From assembly GCA_944323165.1 (NCBI GenBank), contig CALURK010000001.1:62001-126000 (forward strand): 64,000 bases of DNA. Reading direction: 5' to 3'. The notes under the pieces are model-generated. The model did not search any database. It worked only from the letters and a program-made list of their open reading frames with translations, and was not told where the DNA came from. A program made the translations under genes and the position numbers. Each line of letters opens with the position of its first letter. Within the stretch, counting starts at the first letter, position 1. Below, one piece after another: positions 16,438 to 25,954 of this stretch. Source of the stretch: Candidatus Gastranaerophilales bacterium. Its GTDB lineage: Bacteria; Cyanobacteriota; Vampirovibrionia; Gastranaerophilales; Gastranaerophilaceae.

Positions 16438-16671
16438 ATGGGAAACAGAGCTTTCAAATATGATAAAGTTTTAGTAAAAAAATTTGGGAAAAAGATTGTT
16501 ACTCTTAGGAAACAATTGAATTTCACCCAAGAGGAGCTTGCTTTCAAGGTCAATATTTCAACAAGTTATTTGAGTGCTATAGAACGTGGAATCACAGATA
16601 CAACTATTTCTACAGCAAAGAGACTTGCAAAAGCTTTGGATAAAAATTTGGGTGAATTATTTGATTTTTAA
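16438..16671 (+). CDS. XRE-family helix-turn-helix regulator
   Basis: A 77-residue single-domain Cro/C1-type repressor. The HTH lies at about residues 14-68 ('LNFTQEELAFKVNISTSYLSAIERGITDTTISTAKRLAKAL'). It has no extra sensor domain, so DNA binding is probably controlled by concentration or partner proteins. The start is ATG 16438. Its target is not evident; it stands alone between the HAD gene and a terminator. Confidence 0.85.
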   Translation: MGNRAFKYDKVLVKKFGKKIVTLRKQLNFTQEELAFKVNISTSYLSAIERGITDTTISTAKRLAKALDKNLGELFDF

Positions 16672-16693
16672 TTTATATTTATTCAAATGAAGA

Positions 16694-16724
16694 GGCGGGG
16701 AATTTTAATTCCCCGCCGCTTCTT
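16694..16724. terminator. Terminator, bidirectional
   Basis: Stem GGCGGGGAATT/AATTCCCCGCC with a short loop, followed by a T-rich tract. It lies between the XRE gene and the convergent symporter gene. Confidence 0.8.
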
Positions 16725-16741
16725 TGTTTATTTTTAAAAAT

Positions 16742-18244
16742 CTAAAATCTCATAAAATTCATATTATGTTTATCCAAATATGTTTTCAAATCCCTCTTGA
16801 TTTCAGGAGCTAAGATATAAAGTACAATGATATTTGGAATACAAAGTGCAATCATCATAGCATCTGTAATATCAATAACGGATTTAACATTCATAGCTGA
16901 TCCGATAATTATGAATAAGCAATATATTAAATTGAAAGCTAAAACTCTTTTCTTACCTTCACCCAACAAGAAAGTCCAAGCTTTCTGTCCGTAATAAGCC
17001 CAAGAAATTAATGTAGACAAAGCAAACATAACAGCGATAGCTGAAAGAATTATTGGGAAGAACGGAATTACTGATTGGAAAGCGTTAGATGCAAGTTCTA
17101 TACCTGAAATTTCTTTTGTAGCTTGCGTGCAAGCTCCTGAGAAAACAATTGCAAAGGATGTAAATAAACATAAAACACCTGTCAAGAATGTTTCAATAAG
17201 AGCTACAAAACCTTGTGACACAGGTTCTTTAGTTTGCGCTGTAGCATAAACGATTGCAGCTGCACCCGTACCTGCTTCATTAGATTGAACGGATCTTCTC
17301 AAACCGATAATTATAGTTCCGAAAATACCACCTGCAACTGCTGTAGGGTGGAAAGCTTCTTTTAGAATTAAAGCAATTGCGTGAGGTATGTTCATAAAGT
17401 TTGCAAATATAACGATTAATCCTGAAACAATATACATAATACACATTGTAGGAGTAAGAATTGTAGTAACTTTAGCTATACTTTTAATACCTCCGACTAT
17501 AACCATACCGATTAATATAGCAACGATTAAACCGACAATCCAAGTGTGTCCGTGCAGGAAGCTGTGGCTTCCGCCTGTTATGAATACCATTTGGTGTGCA
17601 GTTTGGTTAATTTGAATCATATTACCGCCGGTTATACCGCCACCGATACAAAGTATTGCGTATAAAACTGACAAAGGTTGTCCGAGCCAGCGTAATTTTT
17701 TTCTTGTAAGTCCGTGAGCGATATAGTGCATAGGGCCGCCTGACACAGAACCGTCAAGATTAAATCTTCTATATTTAACAGCGAGAGTTGCTTCAACAAA
17801 TTTTATAGACATTCCCAATAATGCTCCGAAGAATATCCAAAAAGCAGCACCAGGCCCACCGATAGAAATAGAAATTGCAACACCTGCAATACTTCCGATA
17901 CCTATTGTTCCGGAAAGAGCTGTTGCTAATGCTTGGAATGATGAAACTTCACCAAATCCGTCGTGATGTTTTTCAGTAGGTTTAGCAACTATATCAATTG
18001 CGTGTTTAAATCCCCAAACGGATATTCCTTTAAAATAGAATGTAAAGAAAAATCCTGCGATAAGTACCCAAAAAATAATTAACGGTACATCATAACCGCA
18101 TATTTTTATAGGGAAAAAGATTAATTTCGCAACCGCATCGGATACAGGCGCGACATGTTTATCCATAAACGCATCTACGTTCATTGCCTGTACTGATTGC
18201 AGGGTCATTAACATACTAAAAAACAACATCATAAATCTCTTCAT
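16742..18244 (-). CDS. Amino acid carrier protein, alanine/glycine:cation symporter (AGCS)
   Basis: A 500-residue inner-membrane symporter with about ten to eleven helices. The signature 'SGTIGIGSIAGVAISISIGGPGAAFW' region (about residues 108-135), followed by 'GMSIKFVEATLAVKYR', is diagnostic of the AGCS family. This family takes up alanine or glycine with Na+ or H+. A signal-like N-terminus precedes the first helix, and an extra hydrophobic N-terminal stretch is visible. 'QSNEAGTG' (about residues 312-320) is also family-typical. Monocistronic; substrate (Ala, Gly or Gln) not determinable. Confidence 0.92.
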   Translation of the reverse strand: MKRFMMLFFSMLMTLQSVQAMNVDAFMDKHVAPVSDAVAKLIFFPIKICGYDVPLIIFWVLIAGFFFTFYFKGISVWGFKHAIDIVAKPTEKHHDGFGEVSSFQALATALSGTIGIGSIAGVAISISIGGPGAAFWIFFGALLGMSIKFVEATLAVKYRRFNLDGSVSGGPMHYIAHGLTRKKLRWLGQPLSVLYAILCIGGGITGGNMIQINQTAHQMVFITGGSHSFLHGHTWIVGLIVAILIGMVIVGGIKSIAKVTTILTPTMCIMYIVSGLIVIFANFMNIPHAIALILKEAFHPTAVAGGIFGTIIIGLRRSVQSNEAGTGAAAIVYATAQTKEPVSQGFVALIETFLTGVLCLFTSFAIVFSGACTQATKEISGIELASNAFQSVIPFFPIILSAIAVMFALSTLISWAYYGQKAWTFLLGEGKKRVLAFNLIYCLFIIIGSAMNVKSVIDITDAMMIALCIPNIIVLYILAPEIKRDLKTYLDKHNMNFMRF

Positions 18245-18403
18245 AATCTTTTCCTTAAATAAAATTAATTCCTCGTACGACTAGTTATAATCTCTCGCAT
18301 TTTTTTATTATATCAAAAACATGTCAAGTCATTACAAAATCTTTACATTAGGGGGTAAATGTAACATTTTATGTTAAACTTTATTTATACAACAGGTTAA
18401 AAT

Positions 18404-19249
18404 ATGTTCAAGAAAATAACGAGTAAAGCATTAATTCATACAGTTTTAATATTGGTATCACTACTTTCAATATTCCCTTTTATATGGTTAACCTCAACCT
18501 CTCTAAAGGGATTGAATGAAGATATTTTTGCTTATCCTCCAAGTATAATTCCATCAGACTTTACCTGGTCAAATTATATAGATGTTTGGGGCAAGGTAAA
18601 TTTTATGGGATATTTTTGGAACAGTGTTATAGTAGCTGCTCTTACGGTTATATTAAACCTCGTTTTATCATCTCTTGCTGCGTATCCGCTTGCGAGAATG
18701 AATTTTAGAGGTAAAAAAATCGTGTTCTTTTCAATCTTAGCAACCATAATGATACCGTTTCAGGCAATTATGCTTCCTGTTTACATAATTACAATGAAAC
18801 TACATTTAATTGACAGCGTAAATAATGTAATGGGATATATCGGTCTTGTAATGCCTTTTGCAGTGAGCGCTTTCGGAATCTTTTTGATGAGGCAGGCTTT
18901 CTTGAAAGTTCCGAGAGAAGTCGAAGAAGCAGCTATTGTTGACGGGTGTAACGTGTTTCAGATGTTTGTAAGAGTCGTAATTCCTATGGTTAAACCTACT
19001 CTTGCCGTGCTTGCAGTTTTTACGTTTATTGGCTCTTGGGGCGAATTTCTCTGGCCAAGCATTATGCTTACAAAAGATGCTATGTATACTTTGCCTGTTG
19101 GTATTAATAATTTGCAGGGAATGTTTTCTTCAAATTGGAGATTTATTGCCGCAGGTTCTATAATTTCTACAATACCTATAATCATTTTCTTTTTGATGAT
19201 GCAAAGATATTTTATTTCGGGCGAAAATGACGGAGCTGTTAAGGGATAA
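18404..19249 (+). CDS. Sugar ABC transporter permease, MalG type (second orphan)
   Basis: A 281-residue CUT1-type permease with six helices and the EAA loop at about residues 168-188 ('REVEEAAIVDGCNVFQMFVRVVIP'). It is similar in plan to the permease at 10413 but clearly a different gene. As there, no MalF partner, binding protein or ATPase is adjacent; those are presumably elsewhere on the chromosome. A weak CAGGTT ribosome binding site precedes the ATG. Substrate unknown. Confidence 0.9.
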   Translation: MFKKITSKALIHTVLILVSLLSIFPFIWLTSTSLKGLNEDIFAYPPSIIPSDFTWSNYIDVWGKVNFMGYFWNSVIVAALTVILNLVLSSLAAYPLARMNFRGKKIVFFSILATIMIPFQAIMLPVYIITMKLHLIDSVNNVMGYIGLVMPFAVSAFGIFLMRQAFLKVPREVEEAAIVDGCNVFQMFVRVVIPMVKPTLAVLAVFTFIGSWGEFLWPSIMLTKDAMYTLPVGINNLQGMFSSNWRFIAAGSIISTIPIIIFFLMMQRYFISGENDGAVKG

Positions 19250-19253
19250 ATTT

Positions 19254-20873
19254 TTATAGAATATCTTTTCTTGTAACAATTCCCAAAACTTTTTTATTTT
19301 TATCAATGACGATAGCCCACTCAGTAGAGTTTTCGTGCAAACGATAATATGCTGTGTACAAATTCTCTTCAGGATAAACTGTGACAGGAGAAGTTTCAAC
19401 AATCCTGCTTACGCTAGCATTTTGCATGTTTTTATCGACAAGAACATCTTCTATATCGGATTTGGTCACAATTCCTATCAAAGTTGTGTTTTTATCAACA
19501 ATCGGATAAGCATGATGACCTTCTTTTTTCATACATTCAAGAATGTCCACAATCTTTGTATTATCCGAAAAACATTTTACACTCCCACTCATAACATCTT
19601 TTACACAAGCCTTATTTTCAATATTAACTCCTGCATTTTTGTACTGATTAACAACAAGTTTGGCGTAAATCGGTTTGTGGTTTAATTTTCCTGCCGTAAT
19701 ATCAGCAATCGCCGCAGTTAACATAAGTGGCAAAATACAATCGTACCCTCCTGTCATTTCAAAAACCATGACAACTGCAGTAAGCGGAGTTCTTGCAACA
19801 GATGCTAAAAAGCCTGCCATACCGAGGGATGCAACGGCTGTGAAGCTAATTTCTGGAATAAATAAATTTGCGCTGTATCCTGTAATGTATCCGAGAAAAG
19901 AGCCTAACATTAACATCGGAAGAAATATTCCGCCAGCGGCACCGGATCCGAAACATAGGGGAGTTATTATGAATTTTGCAATAAAAATTATGACTACTAA
20001 TGAGATTGGAAATTCACCTTTCATAAGCATATTTACACTTCCGTTTCCGGAAGATAGAATGTATGGAAGAAATAACCCAACAAGTCCTGTTAAAAAACCT
20101 GCAATTGCGGGTTTTGTGTAGTTTGGAAGTCTAATTTTTGAATATAAATTGTTAAAGAAAAATATGGTTTTAGAGAACAAAACTCCTAAAACTCCGCATA
20201 ACAAACCTAAAATTATGCAGACAAAAATCATACTCCCTTCAAGCGTAATAGGGGGTAAAGTTACGTCAAAAGAGGGGTTGCTTCCGAGGAAATGTCTGGC
20301 AGCAGATGCTGCAACTGTAGTTGCAATAAGAGTCGGAAAAAGCATTGAAGGTGAGAATTTATGAATTAATTCTTCCAAAACAAATAAAGTTCCGGCAATA
20401 GGAGCATTAAAAGTTGCGCCGATTGCAGCTCCTGCCCCGGAGGCGATAAGTTTATCCCGATTATTACCGTTTAATCTAAAAATTTTCCCGACAAAAGAGC
20501 CGACTCCTGCCCCCAATTGAACACTTGGTCCCTCACGCCCGAGAGAAAGCCCTGTGCCTATTCCCAAAACCCCGGATATGAATTTTACAAAAACTGTTCT
20601 GACTCTAATTAATTTACCGCTTCTTAAAAGCGACATTTTAACGTACGGAATTCCGCTTCCTGAAGTTTCCGGAGCAAATTTGTATACCAAAAATCCTGCA
20701 ATAAGCCCGCCTAAGGTTGTTACACAAAGAAAAATTAACGGGGTGGAATAAAAATGTGCCATAACAAAGTTGAATAAATTTTCAATTCCAAGCCTAAAGA
20801 GTACAACAATTAAGCCTGTTAATAAACCTACAAGAATTGATTGCCAAAAAATTTTTGAGAACCCTTTTTCCAT
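19254..20873 (-). CDS. CLC-family chloride channel/transporter with CBS pair
   Basis: A 539-residue membrane protein. Ion-path motifs are GSGIP (72-76), GREGP (112-116, with the gating Glu at 114) and 'GSGAAGGIFLPML' (about 312-325). The gating Glu is present in both CLC channels and H+/Cl- exchangers. Residues about 420-539 form two CBS domains ('VKDVMSG...DILECMKKEGHHAYPIVDKNTTLIGIVTKSDIEDVL', then a second copy) that usually bind adenosine nucleotides and regulate transport. Convergent with the permease. It may serve pH or chloride homeostasis; fluoride export is unlikely as the CLC-F motif is absent. Confidence 0.92.
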   Translation of the reverse strand: MEKGFSKIFWQSILVGLLTGLIVVLFRLGIENLFNFVMAHFYSTPLIFLCVTTLGGLIAGFLVYKFAPETSGSGIPYVKMSLLRSGKLIRVRTVFVKFISGVLGIGTGLSLGREGPSVQLGAGVGSFVGKIFRLNGNNRDKLIASGAGAAIGATFNAPIAGTLFVLEELIHKFSPSMLFPTLIATTVAASAARHFLGSNPSFDVTLPPITLEGSMIFVCIILGLLCGVLGVLFSKTIFFFNNLYSKIRLPNYTKPAIAGFLTGLVGLFLPYILSSGNGSVNMLMKGEFPISLVVIIFIAKFIITPLCFGSGAAGGIFLPMLMLGSFLGYITGYSANLFIPEISFTAVASLGMAGFLASVARTPLTAVVMVFEMTGGYDCILPLMLTAAIADITAGKLNHKPIYAKLVVNQYKNAGVNIENKACVKDVMSGSVKCFSDNTKIVDILECMKKEGHHAYPIVDKNTTLIGIVTKSDIEDVLVDKNMQNASVSRIVETSPVTVYPEENLYTAYYRLHENSTEWAIVIDKNKKVLGIVTRKDIL

Positions 20874-21004
20874 ACTCTTATTATAACTATAAAAAAATAA
20901 CCTGATTTGGTTTTACATATCTTAATAAACCTCTTATAACTAGCAATTTTTATAGCAAAATATACTTTGTATAAATGTAGCAGGTTTAAAAAGGTAATAT
21001 ATCT

Positions 21005-22501
21005 ATGTCATTTGGTTTGTACACTAATATAAATCAACCGAATAAGGATACTTATATGAATTTTTCAAGTGCAGCATCAGGTGCATCTGAAATAATTAAT
21101 AAGCCTATTCAAAAGGTGGAATCTGCTATCAACACAACGGTAGACACCTTTGTAAAAGAACCGCAGGATGAAGAGAAGAAAAAATCAAACAAAGCTGCAA
21201 TTGCTGCAGGAAGTACAGCGCTTGTTATTTCTGCTATTATAGCTCTTTTGAACCCGAGATTTTCAGGGAAATTTGTTAATAAGTTAAAATTAATGTCCCA
21301 AAAAGCAGGAAATAATGTTCAGAAAAACAGGAATGATTTTATAACCAGCAAATTTTATAAGGCTTGTGAAAGAGGTTTACAGAAAGTTGTAGATATTTTC
21401 CAGTTTACAAACTCGATTAACGCTTGTAAGGATGTGGGGTTTAAGTGGTTATGTAAGGAAGAAAAATTTAATAATGTAAAAAATGAACATACAAAAACTG
21501 TCTTAAAAAAATGTGATGCCGGTTTTAGGAAAGTTATGGGCTCTGTTCACGATGGGATTACTAATTGGTTTGATAACATAAGTAAAGCTACTGTTTATAG
21601 GAAATATAATTCTGCAAATAAAAAAATGAATTATGTAGATGATTTGATAAATACCTATAAATCAAAACTTACTCCCGCAGAGCAAAAACAATTGGAAAAT
21701 AAGTTGAGTGAAATAAAGAAAGCACAAGAATATTTTTCTCACGACAAAACTTCTGAACGCCTTTTAATGCAAGAAAAATCAATGTCAAATATCGAGAAGG
21801 ATTTTAAAGACAAGTTGTTTAACGGGTATTTGAAAAAGTTCGAGGGTCCAAAATCTTCAGGAACATTTAAGCAAAAGATGGAGCATAATAAAAAACTCGT
21901 TAAGGATAATATGTCATTTTGGGCAGAAGATATGTTAATGCCTGCAAGAAATAATTTTGAACAAGAAGGCAAAAAAGCTGTTAATGAGCTTATGGGTGAC
22001 GGAAAAGGTGTTCAAGGAAAATATAATGAGATTGTTAATTTACTTTCCCCTCACATAACCCAAGAAGAAAAAGCATTGTTGGATTCAAGTTTAAAATCTG
22101 CAAAGAAAAAACTAAATAAGGCAAATCATAGTGAATGTATAGAATATTTTGATAAAAAAAGAGATTTGGTACTTGGTGGTGCACCAACCGATATATTAAC
22201 CGGTATAGGAACAATCGGTTTGAGCGGAATTGCAGTTGGTACAGCTGATACAAAAGAGGAAAGATTGTCTAAAGCTCTTACGTTAGGTTTTCCTGCGGTT
22301 GCAGGTATCGGGGCTTCTATGACCTTTGCTGCGATGCTGTTTTCAGGGGTTCAGAGTTTAATATACGGTTCGCTGGCAAGTATCGGACTCAGCCAAATCG
22401 GAAGCGCTGCGGATAGAATTTTATTACCTAAAAAACCTGCTCAAAATCTACAAGCATCTGCAGCAAAACAACAAAATAAGGAGGTAACTAATAATGCTTA
22501 A
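21005..22501 (+). CDS. Large lineage-type hypothetical protein, membrane-associated
   Basis: A 498-residue Lys-rich protein that I cannot place in a family. One hydrophobic helix lies at about residues 63-82, and a hydrophobic C-terminal region at about 400-465 (Gly/Ala-rich, probably two to three helices). A long helical, partly coiled-coil middle separates them. It starts 'MSFGLYTNINQ', again with an N-terminal F motif, and ends in a Gln/Ala/Lys tail. It overlaps the convergent kinase-like gene by four bases. It resembles the other Gastranaerophilales-style membrane proteins in this window. Confidence 0.7.
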   Translation: MSFGLYTNINQPNKDTYMNFSSAASGASEIINKPIQKVESAINTTVDTFVKEPQDEEKKKSNKAAIAAGSTALVISAIIALLNPRFSGKFVNKLKLMSQKAGNNVQKNRNDFITSKFYKACERGLQKVVDIFQFTNSINACKDVGFKWLCKEEKFNNVKNEHTKTVLKKCDAGFRKVMGSVHDGITNWFDNISKATVYRKYNSANKKMNYVDDLINTYKSKLTPAEQKQLENKLSEIKKAQEYFSHDKTSERLLMQEKSMSNIEKDFKDKLFNGYLKKFEGPKSSGTFKQKMEHNKKLVKDNMSFWAEDMLMPARNNFEQEGKKAVNELMGDGKGVQGKYNEIVNLLSPHITQEEKALLDSSLKSAKKKLNKANHSECIEYFDKKRDLVLGGAPTDILTGIGTIGLSGIAVGTADTKEERLSKALTLGFPAVAGIGASMTFAAMLFSGVQSLIYGSLASIGLSQIGSAADRILLPKKPAQNLQASAAKQQNKEVTNNA

Positions 22502-23022
22502 CGTATTTGTTCAACAATTTTTAGCACATTTGTTCTCAATGTTTCATAATCCTTGTTATTGTCGATTAGAAAATCCCAGTCTTGAATATTATCTAAATCA
22601 ACTTCAGTAATATCGTTTTCTCCGACTAATTTGCCGCCTCTGGCTTCTCTTATTTCTCTTGAAGCTTCGACTCTGATTGAAATTGCACCGGCTTTCTTGA
22701 AAACTTCGTACTCGTGCTTTATTCTAACGTCTGTTACAACAATATTACCATCCTGCGCTACAATTTTTTCTAACCAATAATCAGGGCTGATACTTCTGCC
22801 CCAGTTGCCTAAATCTATTAATCCTTGGCGGTATTTGGGCTTGTGGGCTTCTATTTCTTCGTAAGTTATATTATTTTCTTTTGCGTATTCAATTTTGATG
22901 ATATCGCCCATTGCGCAACGCCTAAAGTCCGGCATGGCTTCCATTAAGATTTTAGCTGCCGTATCTTTACCTGCGTATTGTTTGCCCGAAAAAATTATTA
23001 TTCTATCTGCCATAGTAACCAT
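22498..23022 (-). CDS. P-loop (deoxy)nucleoside monophosphate kinase-like protein
   Basis: A 174-residue P-loop kinase. Walker A GKQYAGKDT is at about residues 13-21. 'NIVVTDVRIKHEYEVFKKAGAISIRVEAS' resembles the second Asp motif and lid region of dNMP kinases and the phosphomevalonate kinase fold. Substrate unclear: dNMP and phosphomevalonate kinase are both possible from the fold. The start may be ATG 23022 or 23013 (MADRII). A terminator hairpin lies just upstream at 23029-23058. Confidence 0.7.
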   Translation of the reverse strand: MVTMADRIIIFSGKQYAGKDTAAKILMEAMPDFRRCAMGDIIKIEYAKENNITYEEIEAHKPKYRQGLIDLGNWGRSISPDYWLEKIVAQDGNIVVTDVRIKHEYEVFKKAGAISIRVEASREIREARGGKLVGENDITEVDLDNIQDWDFLIDNNKDYETLRTNVLKIVEQIR

Positions 23023-23028
23023 TATAGC

Positions 23029-23058
23029 AAAAAAGACTCTTTTATAAGAGTCTTTTTT
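23029..23058 (-). terminator. Terminator downstream of the lytic transglycosylase
   Basis: Hairpin AAAGACTCTT/AAGAGTCTTT with A-run on one side and T-run on the other; it serves the minus-strand gene at 23067. Confidence 0.8.
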
Positions 23059-23066
23059 AAATTCCT

Positions 23067-23681
23067 TTAAAGTATTTCCATTGCCGGTTCCGAATGTCTA
23101 ACTTCAGGTATTTCACTTAAATTAGGTAATTCAATTTCTTTCGGAGCTTTTTTAGCTTCAGTTTGTTTTTCCGGCATTTTTGCTTTTGCTTGTGTAATTT
23201 TTACAATTGCAGGATCAGGATTTGTTTTTTGCCTGTTGTATTCCAGCATAATCTGGGACACAAATCTTTTTGTTTCGCTGTATGGCGGAATTGTTCCACC
23301 AAATTTTTTGACATTGCCAGGGCCTGCATTGTATGCCGCAAGAGCAAGTTCTGTTGAACCAAACATTTTGTACATCATTTTGTAATATGTTAGGCCTGCT
23401 TTAATATTTTCACTCAAGTAATAAGGGTTAAAACCCATTCTCTGGGCTGTTGACGGGAGTAGTTGGAATACGCCTACTGCGCCATAAGGACTCCTCAATT
23501 CGTGTTTAAATCCTGATTCTTTCTTTGCAATACTTAGAGCCAACGCCGGATCTACATTCATTTCAATTGAATGTTTTACAATGGTCTCTTTTACTACACT
23601 CTCAGGAGTGGGAGCAGCTTGAACCCTAACGCACAGCAAAGCTAGCAATGCAATAGTTGTTAAGACTGTTTTTCTAATCAT
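23067..23681 (-). CDS. Lytic transglycosylase, SLT domain
   Basis: A 204-residue exported enzyme that cleaves peptidoglycan glycan strands. A signal peptide is clear (residues 1-22, ending VQAAP). The SLT family-1 domain follows at about 38-150, with the catalytic Glu in 'SIAKKESGFK' (about 54), 'GAVGVFQLLPSTA' and 'LALAAYNAGPGNVKK'. The C-terminal 50 residues are Lys/Pro/Glu-rich and probably disordered. Monocistronic. Likely periplasmic cell-wall remodelling. Confidence 0.93.
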   Translation of the reverse strand: MIRKTVLTTIALLALLCVRVQAAPTPESVVKETIVKHSIEMNVDPALALSIAKKESGFKHELRSPYGAVGVFQLLPSTAQRMGFNPYYLSENIKAGLTYYKMMYKMFGSTELALAAYNAGPGNVKKFGGTIPPYSETKRFVSQIMLEYNRQKTNPDPAIVKITQAKAKMPEKQTEAKKAPKEIELPNLSEIPEVRHSEPAMEIL

Positions 23682-23961
23682 TGAAATCCTCTTATCTTTT
23701 GTAAATTGGATTCTGCAAACTATTATAAAAAATCCTCCCTACGGTTTCACTTTGTTCTCGTTTGGTTCCCTATACGGCGTCTTTCCTAAATTTTTTGTTA
23801 CCCTGCACCAAAATTTGTTAGGCGACTGTCCTCATATTTCCCCGCACTCCGGCTTGGATAAATAATTATACAGAATTTATGTCAAACTCATACTAATACA
23901 AATATGAAAATTTTTCAACCCCAAACCATGTTTTTGTAACATTTTTAGCCGATATGGCTAT
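23682..23961. other. Intergenic region with no gene seen
   Basis: About 280 bases with a GC-richer stretch at 23742-23860 ('tccctacggtttcactttg', 'ctatacggcgtctttcc'). No open frame with start and ribosome binding site was found. It may be a dispersed repeat of a different kind from those at 2.3 and 13.1 kb, but I see no second copy here. Confidence 0.4.
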
Positions 23962-24288
23962 TTATACGATACTAAAATGTCGATTTAAAAGTCGGCGACG
24001 ATGGCTTAGAAAATCTTCTTCGGTTGTGTATAGTTCTGTTGTTTTATCAATATCCATGAGTATTAAAAGTGAAAATACGTCTGATTGGATATTGAAAAAT
24101 CCTGCCTTCAGTTTTTTTATCGTTTCCAAAAATTCTATTGTACAATCCTCTACATAATTCAAGTCTATGCCGATATTCTTGTCAGAATTCTCTGAAATTG
24201 CAGTTTTTAGCCTGTCTGTTTCTCTTGAATCCAGCTTGGGACTGAGTGGAGTTATTATACAATATTTTTGTGAAGTTCGGATTTCCAT
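23962..24288 (-). CDS. STAS-domain protein
   Basis: A 108-residue single STAS domain, the fold of anti-sigma-factor antagonists. The pattern 'LSPKLDSRETDRLKTAI...IGIDLNYVEDCTIEFLETI' matches the beta-strand and helix region around the regulatory site. The usual phosphorylatable Ser/Thr (D-S/T-x-G) is replaced here by 'VEDCTIEFLE', with Cys and Thr at the position, so phosphorylation control may differ. No anti-sigma kinase is adjacent. Confidence 0.75.
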   Translation of the reverse strand: MEIRTSQKYCIITPLSPKLDSRETDRLKTAISENSDKNIGIDLNYVEDCTIEFLETIKKLKAGFFNIQSDVFSLLILMDIDKTTELYTTEEDFLSHRRRLLNRHFSIV

Positions 24289-24369
24289 ACTTCTATTTTA
24301 ATAACTCTTTCAAAAAATATTAATTATCCGAAACTATAAAAAATCTATAACTAAGGTAGGAAAATTTTT

Positions 24370-25047
24370 TTAATACCCGAATTGTTTCATCAATTCTTCA
24401 ATAATAATCCAGTCTTCCGGCTCATCTATTTCGTATGAGGTGTAAGATGGCATTTGAAAAGCGCCAATTCTTCCGGATAACCTGCATTTATCTTGGAGAA
24501 TATTTTTTACTGAATTGATATAACAAGCACCGTTTTCGGCTATTAGTCCTTCAAATTCCTGCCTTCTCGGACGGTTTTTGTAATCATAATTTACGGGAAT
24601 GACTCCGTTTTTGTCAAATCTCCAGTGGAATTGCTTCTCTAAAACGCCTGTAAACATTGAATCATAATCTCTTCCCATAAATGTCTTATACATATTTTCT
24701 ATGTCACATTTTTTTAGCATTGGTGATGTTGCCTGTATCAGGAAAAATAAATCATTATCTTTAAGGTCTTTTTTATTTAAATACTCAAGCATGACACTTT
24801 CTGTAGACGCTCTATCTGTTGCGTTTTCAGGTTTTCTGTCATAGATTTCAACTTTTGTCAGGCTAAAAGATTTTATAACTGCCTTAATTTCTTCACTATC
24901 AGTTGCGATAACTACTTTGTCTATACATTCAGCATCATTAGCGGCTTTGGCTGTCCAATAAACAAGTGGTTTGCCGTTTAAAATTTTTATATTTTTTAAA
25001 GGTATGGACTTACTTCCACCTCTAACAGGAATGAAGGCTATGTTCAT
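24370..25047 (-). CDS. CMP-sugar synthetase-like cytidylyltransferase (NeuA family)
   Basis: A 225-residue enzyme activating a nonulosonic-type acid with CTP. The N-terminal 'IPVRGGSKSIPLKNI' nucleotide-binding motif (about residues 5-20), 'LIQATSPM' and the 'Y...PRRQ...ENGACYI' block are those of acylneuraminate/pseudaminate-type cytidylyltransferases. The start is ATG 25047, with GAGGAAG 8 bases upstream; this lies inside the end of the preceding reductase gene. Sugar substrate (sialic, legionaminic, pseudaminic or other) cannot be told. No other nonulosonate biosynthesis genes are in the window. Confidence 0.82.
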   Translation of the reverse strand: MNIAFIPVRGGSKSIPLKNIKILNGKPLVYWTAKAANDAECIDKVVIATDSEEIKAVIKSFSLTKVEIYDRKPENATDRASTESVMLEYLNKKDLKDNDLFFLIQATSPMLKKCDIENMYKTFMGRDYDSMFTGVLEKQFHWRFDKNGVIPVNYDYKNRPRRQEFEGLIAENGACYINSVKNILQDKCRLSGRIGAFQMPSYTSYEIDEPEDWIIIEELMKQFGY

Positions 25048-25918
25048 TATTTTCTTCCTCAATTTTTATCAAATCATAAAACACCTGATTGTACGGAGTA
25101 GGAATATTAAATTCCTTGCCAAGTCTTATAATTTCTCCCGCAAACATATCGACTTCCGTTTTTCTGCCAGCCAAAATGTCCTGATGCATGGAAGTTTTTC
25201 CTTCATCACACATTCTATCAAGTGAAGCTAGGGCGTCTTTTTCTAAATTATCTAAATTCTTAATCCCCTTCTTTTGGGCAATTTGTCTTACTTCTTGGAT
25301 AATTTTTTTTGCTGTTTCTCGGAAAGTCTTGTTGCGCTTCAATTCTCCAAAGTTCATTTTGAGTATTGCTGAAGTTTGGTTAGAAAAAATATTCATTGTG
25401 AATTTTAACCAAAGTGCGTAATCGATATCTTCAGGAATATGATAATTTATTCCGCAAGATTCAAAAAGTTTGATTGTTTCGTGATCATATTCAATGACAA
25501 TCTCTCCTACTCCGTCTTGGGTAACTTTGTTTCCATCCCTTACCGCACTATGACCTATAAAATAAGATTTTAACACCTTAGCTTTGGGATAAATCTTTGA
25601 AATACTTTCTTCTGAAGATATACCGTTCAGTAGTGAAATTATTCTGGTATTTGGGGTTACAAAATTTTTAATATTTTTTATTGCCGATTCTAACCCTTGG
25701 AATTTGGTTGAGATTATTATTAAACCGGCTTTAAAATCTTTGTTTTCCGGCAAAATATATTCAAATTCTTGTATTTCCTCATTAAAAACGGGTTTGTTTT
25801 TCAAATACCTTTCAAGCCTAGCTTCATCAACAAGAACTTTAAGATTACATTTTCCCCTGAATTTGACCGCATAAGTAAGCCCTACAGCTCCAAGACCACA
25901 GATTAAAACATTTTTCAT
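25022..25918 (-). CDS. Ketopantoate reductase-like (PanE/ApbA family)
   Basis: A 298-residue NADPH-dependent reductase. The Rossmann GLGAVGLTYA is at residues 8-17. 'STKFQGLESAIKNI' contains the family Lys region, and 'LWLKFTMNIFSNQTSAI' and 'TEVDMFAGEIIRLGKEFNIPTPYN' form the C-terminal substrate domain. PanE makes pantoate for coenzyme A. Here it overlaps a CMP-sugar synthetase by 26 bases, so it could instead act on a sugar-derived keto acid. Family secure; substrate inferred. Confidence 0.82.
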   Translation of the reverse strand: MKNVLICGLGAVGLTYAVKFRGKCNLKVLVDEARLERYLKNKPVFNEEIQEFEYILPENKDFKAGLIIISTKFQGLESAIKNIKNFVTPNTRIISLLNGISSEESISKIYPKAKVLKSYFIGHSAVRDGNKVTQDGVGEIVIEYDHETIKLFESCGINYHIPEDIDYALWLKFTMNIFSNQTSAILKMNFGELKRNKTFRETAKKIIQEVRQIAQKKGIKNLDNLEKDALASLDRMCDEGKTSMHQDILAGRKTEVDMFAGEIIRLGKEFNIPTPYNQVFYDLIKIEEENNEHSLHSC

Positions 25919-25954
25919 AAGTTCATTTTACATCAAGATTTGGTTTGTGTGAAG

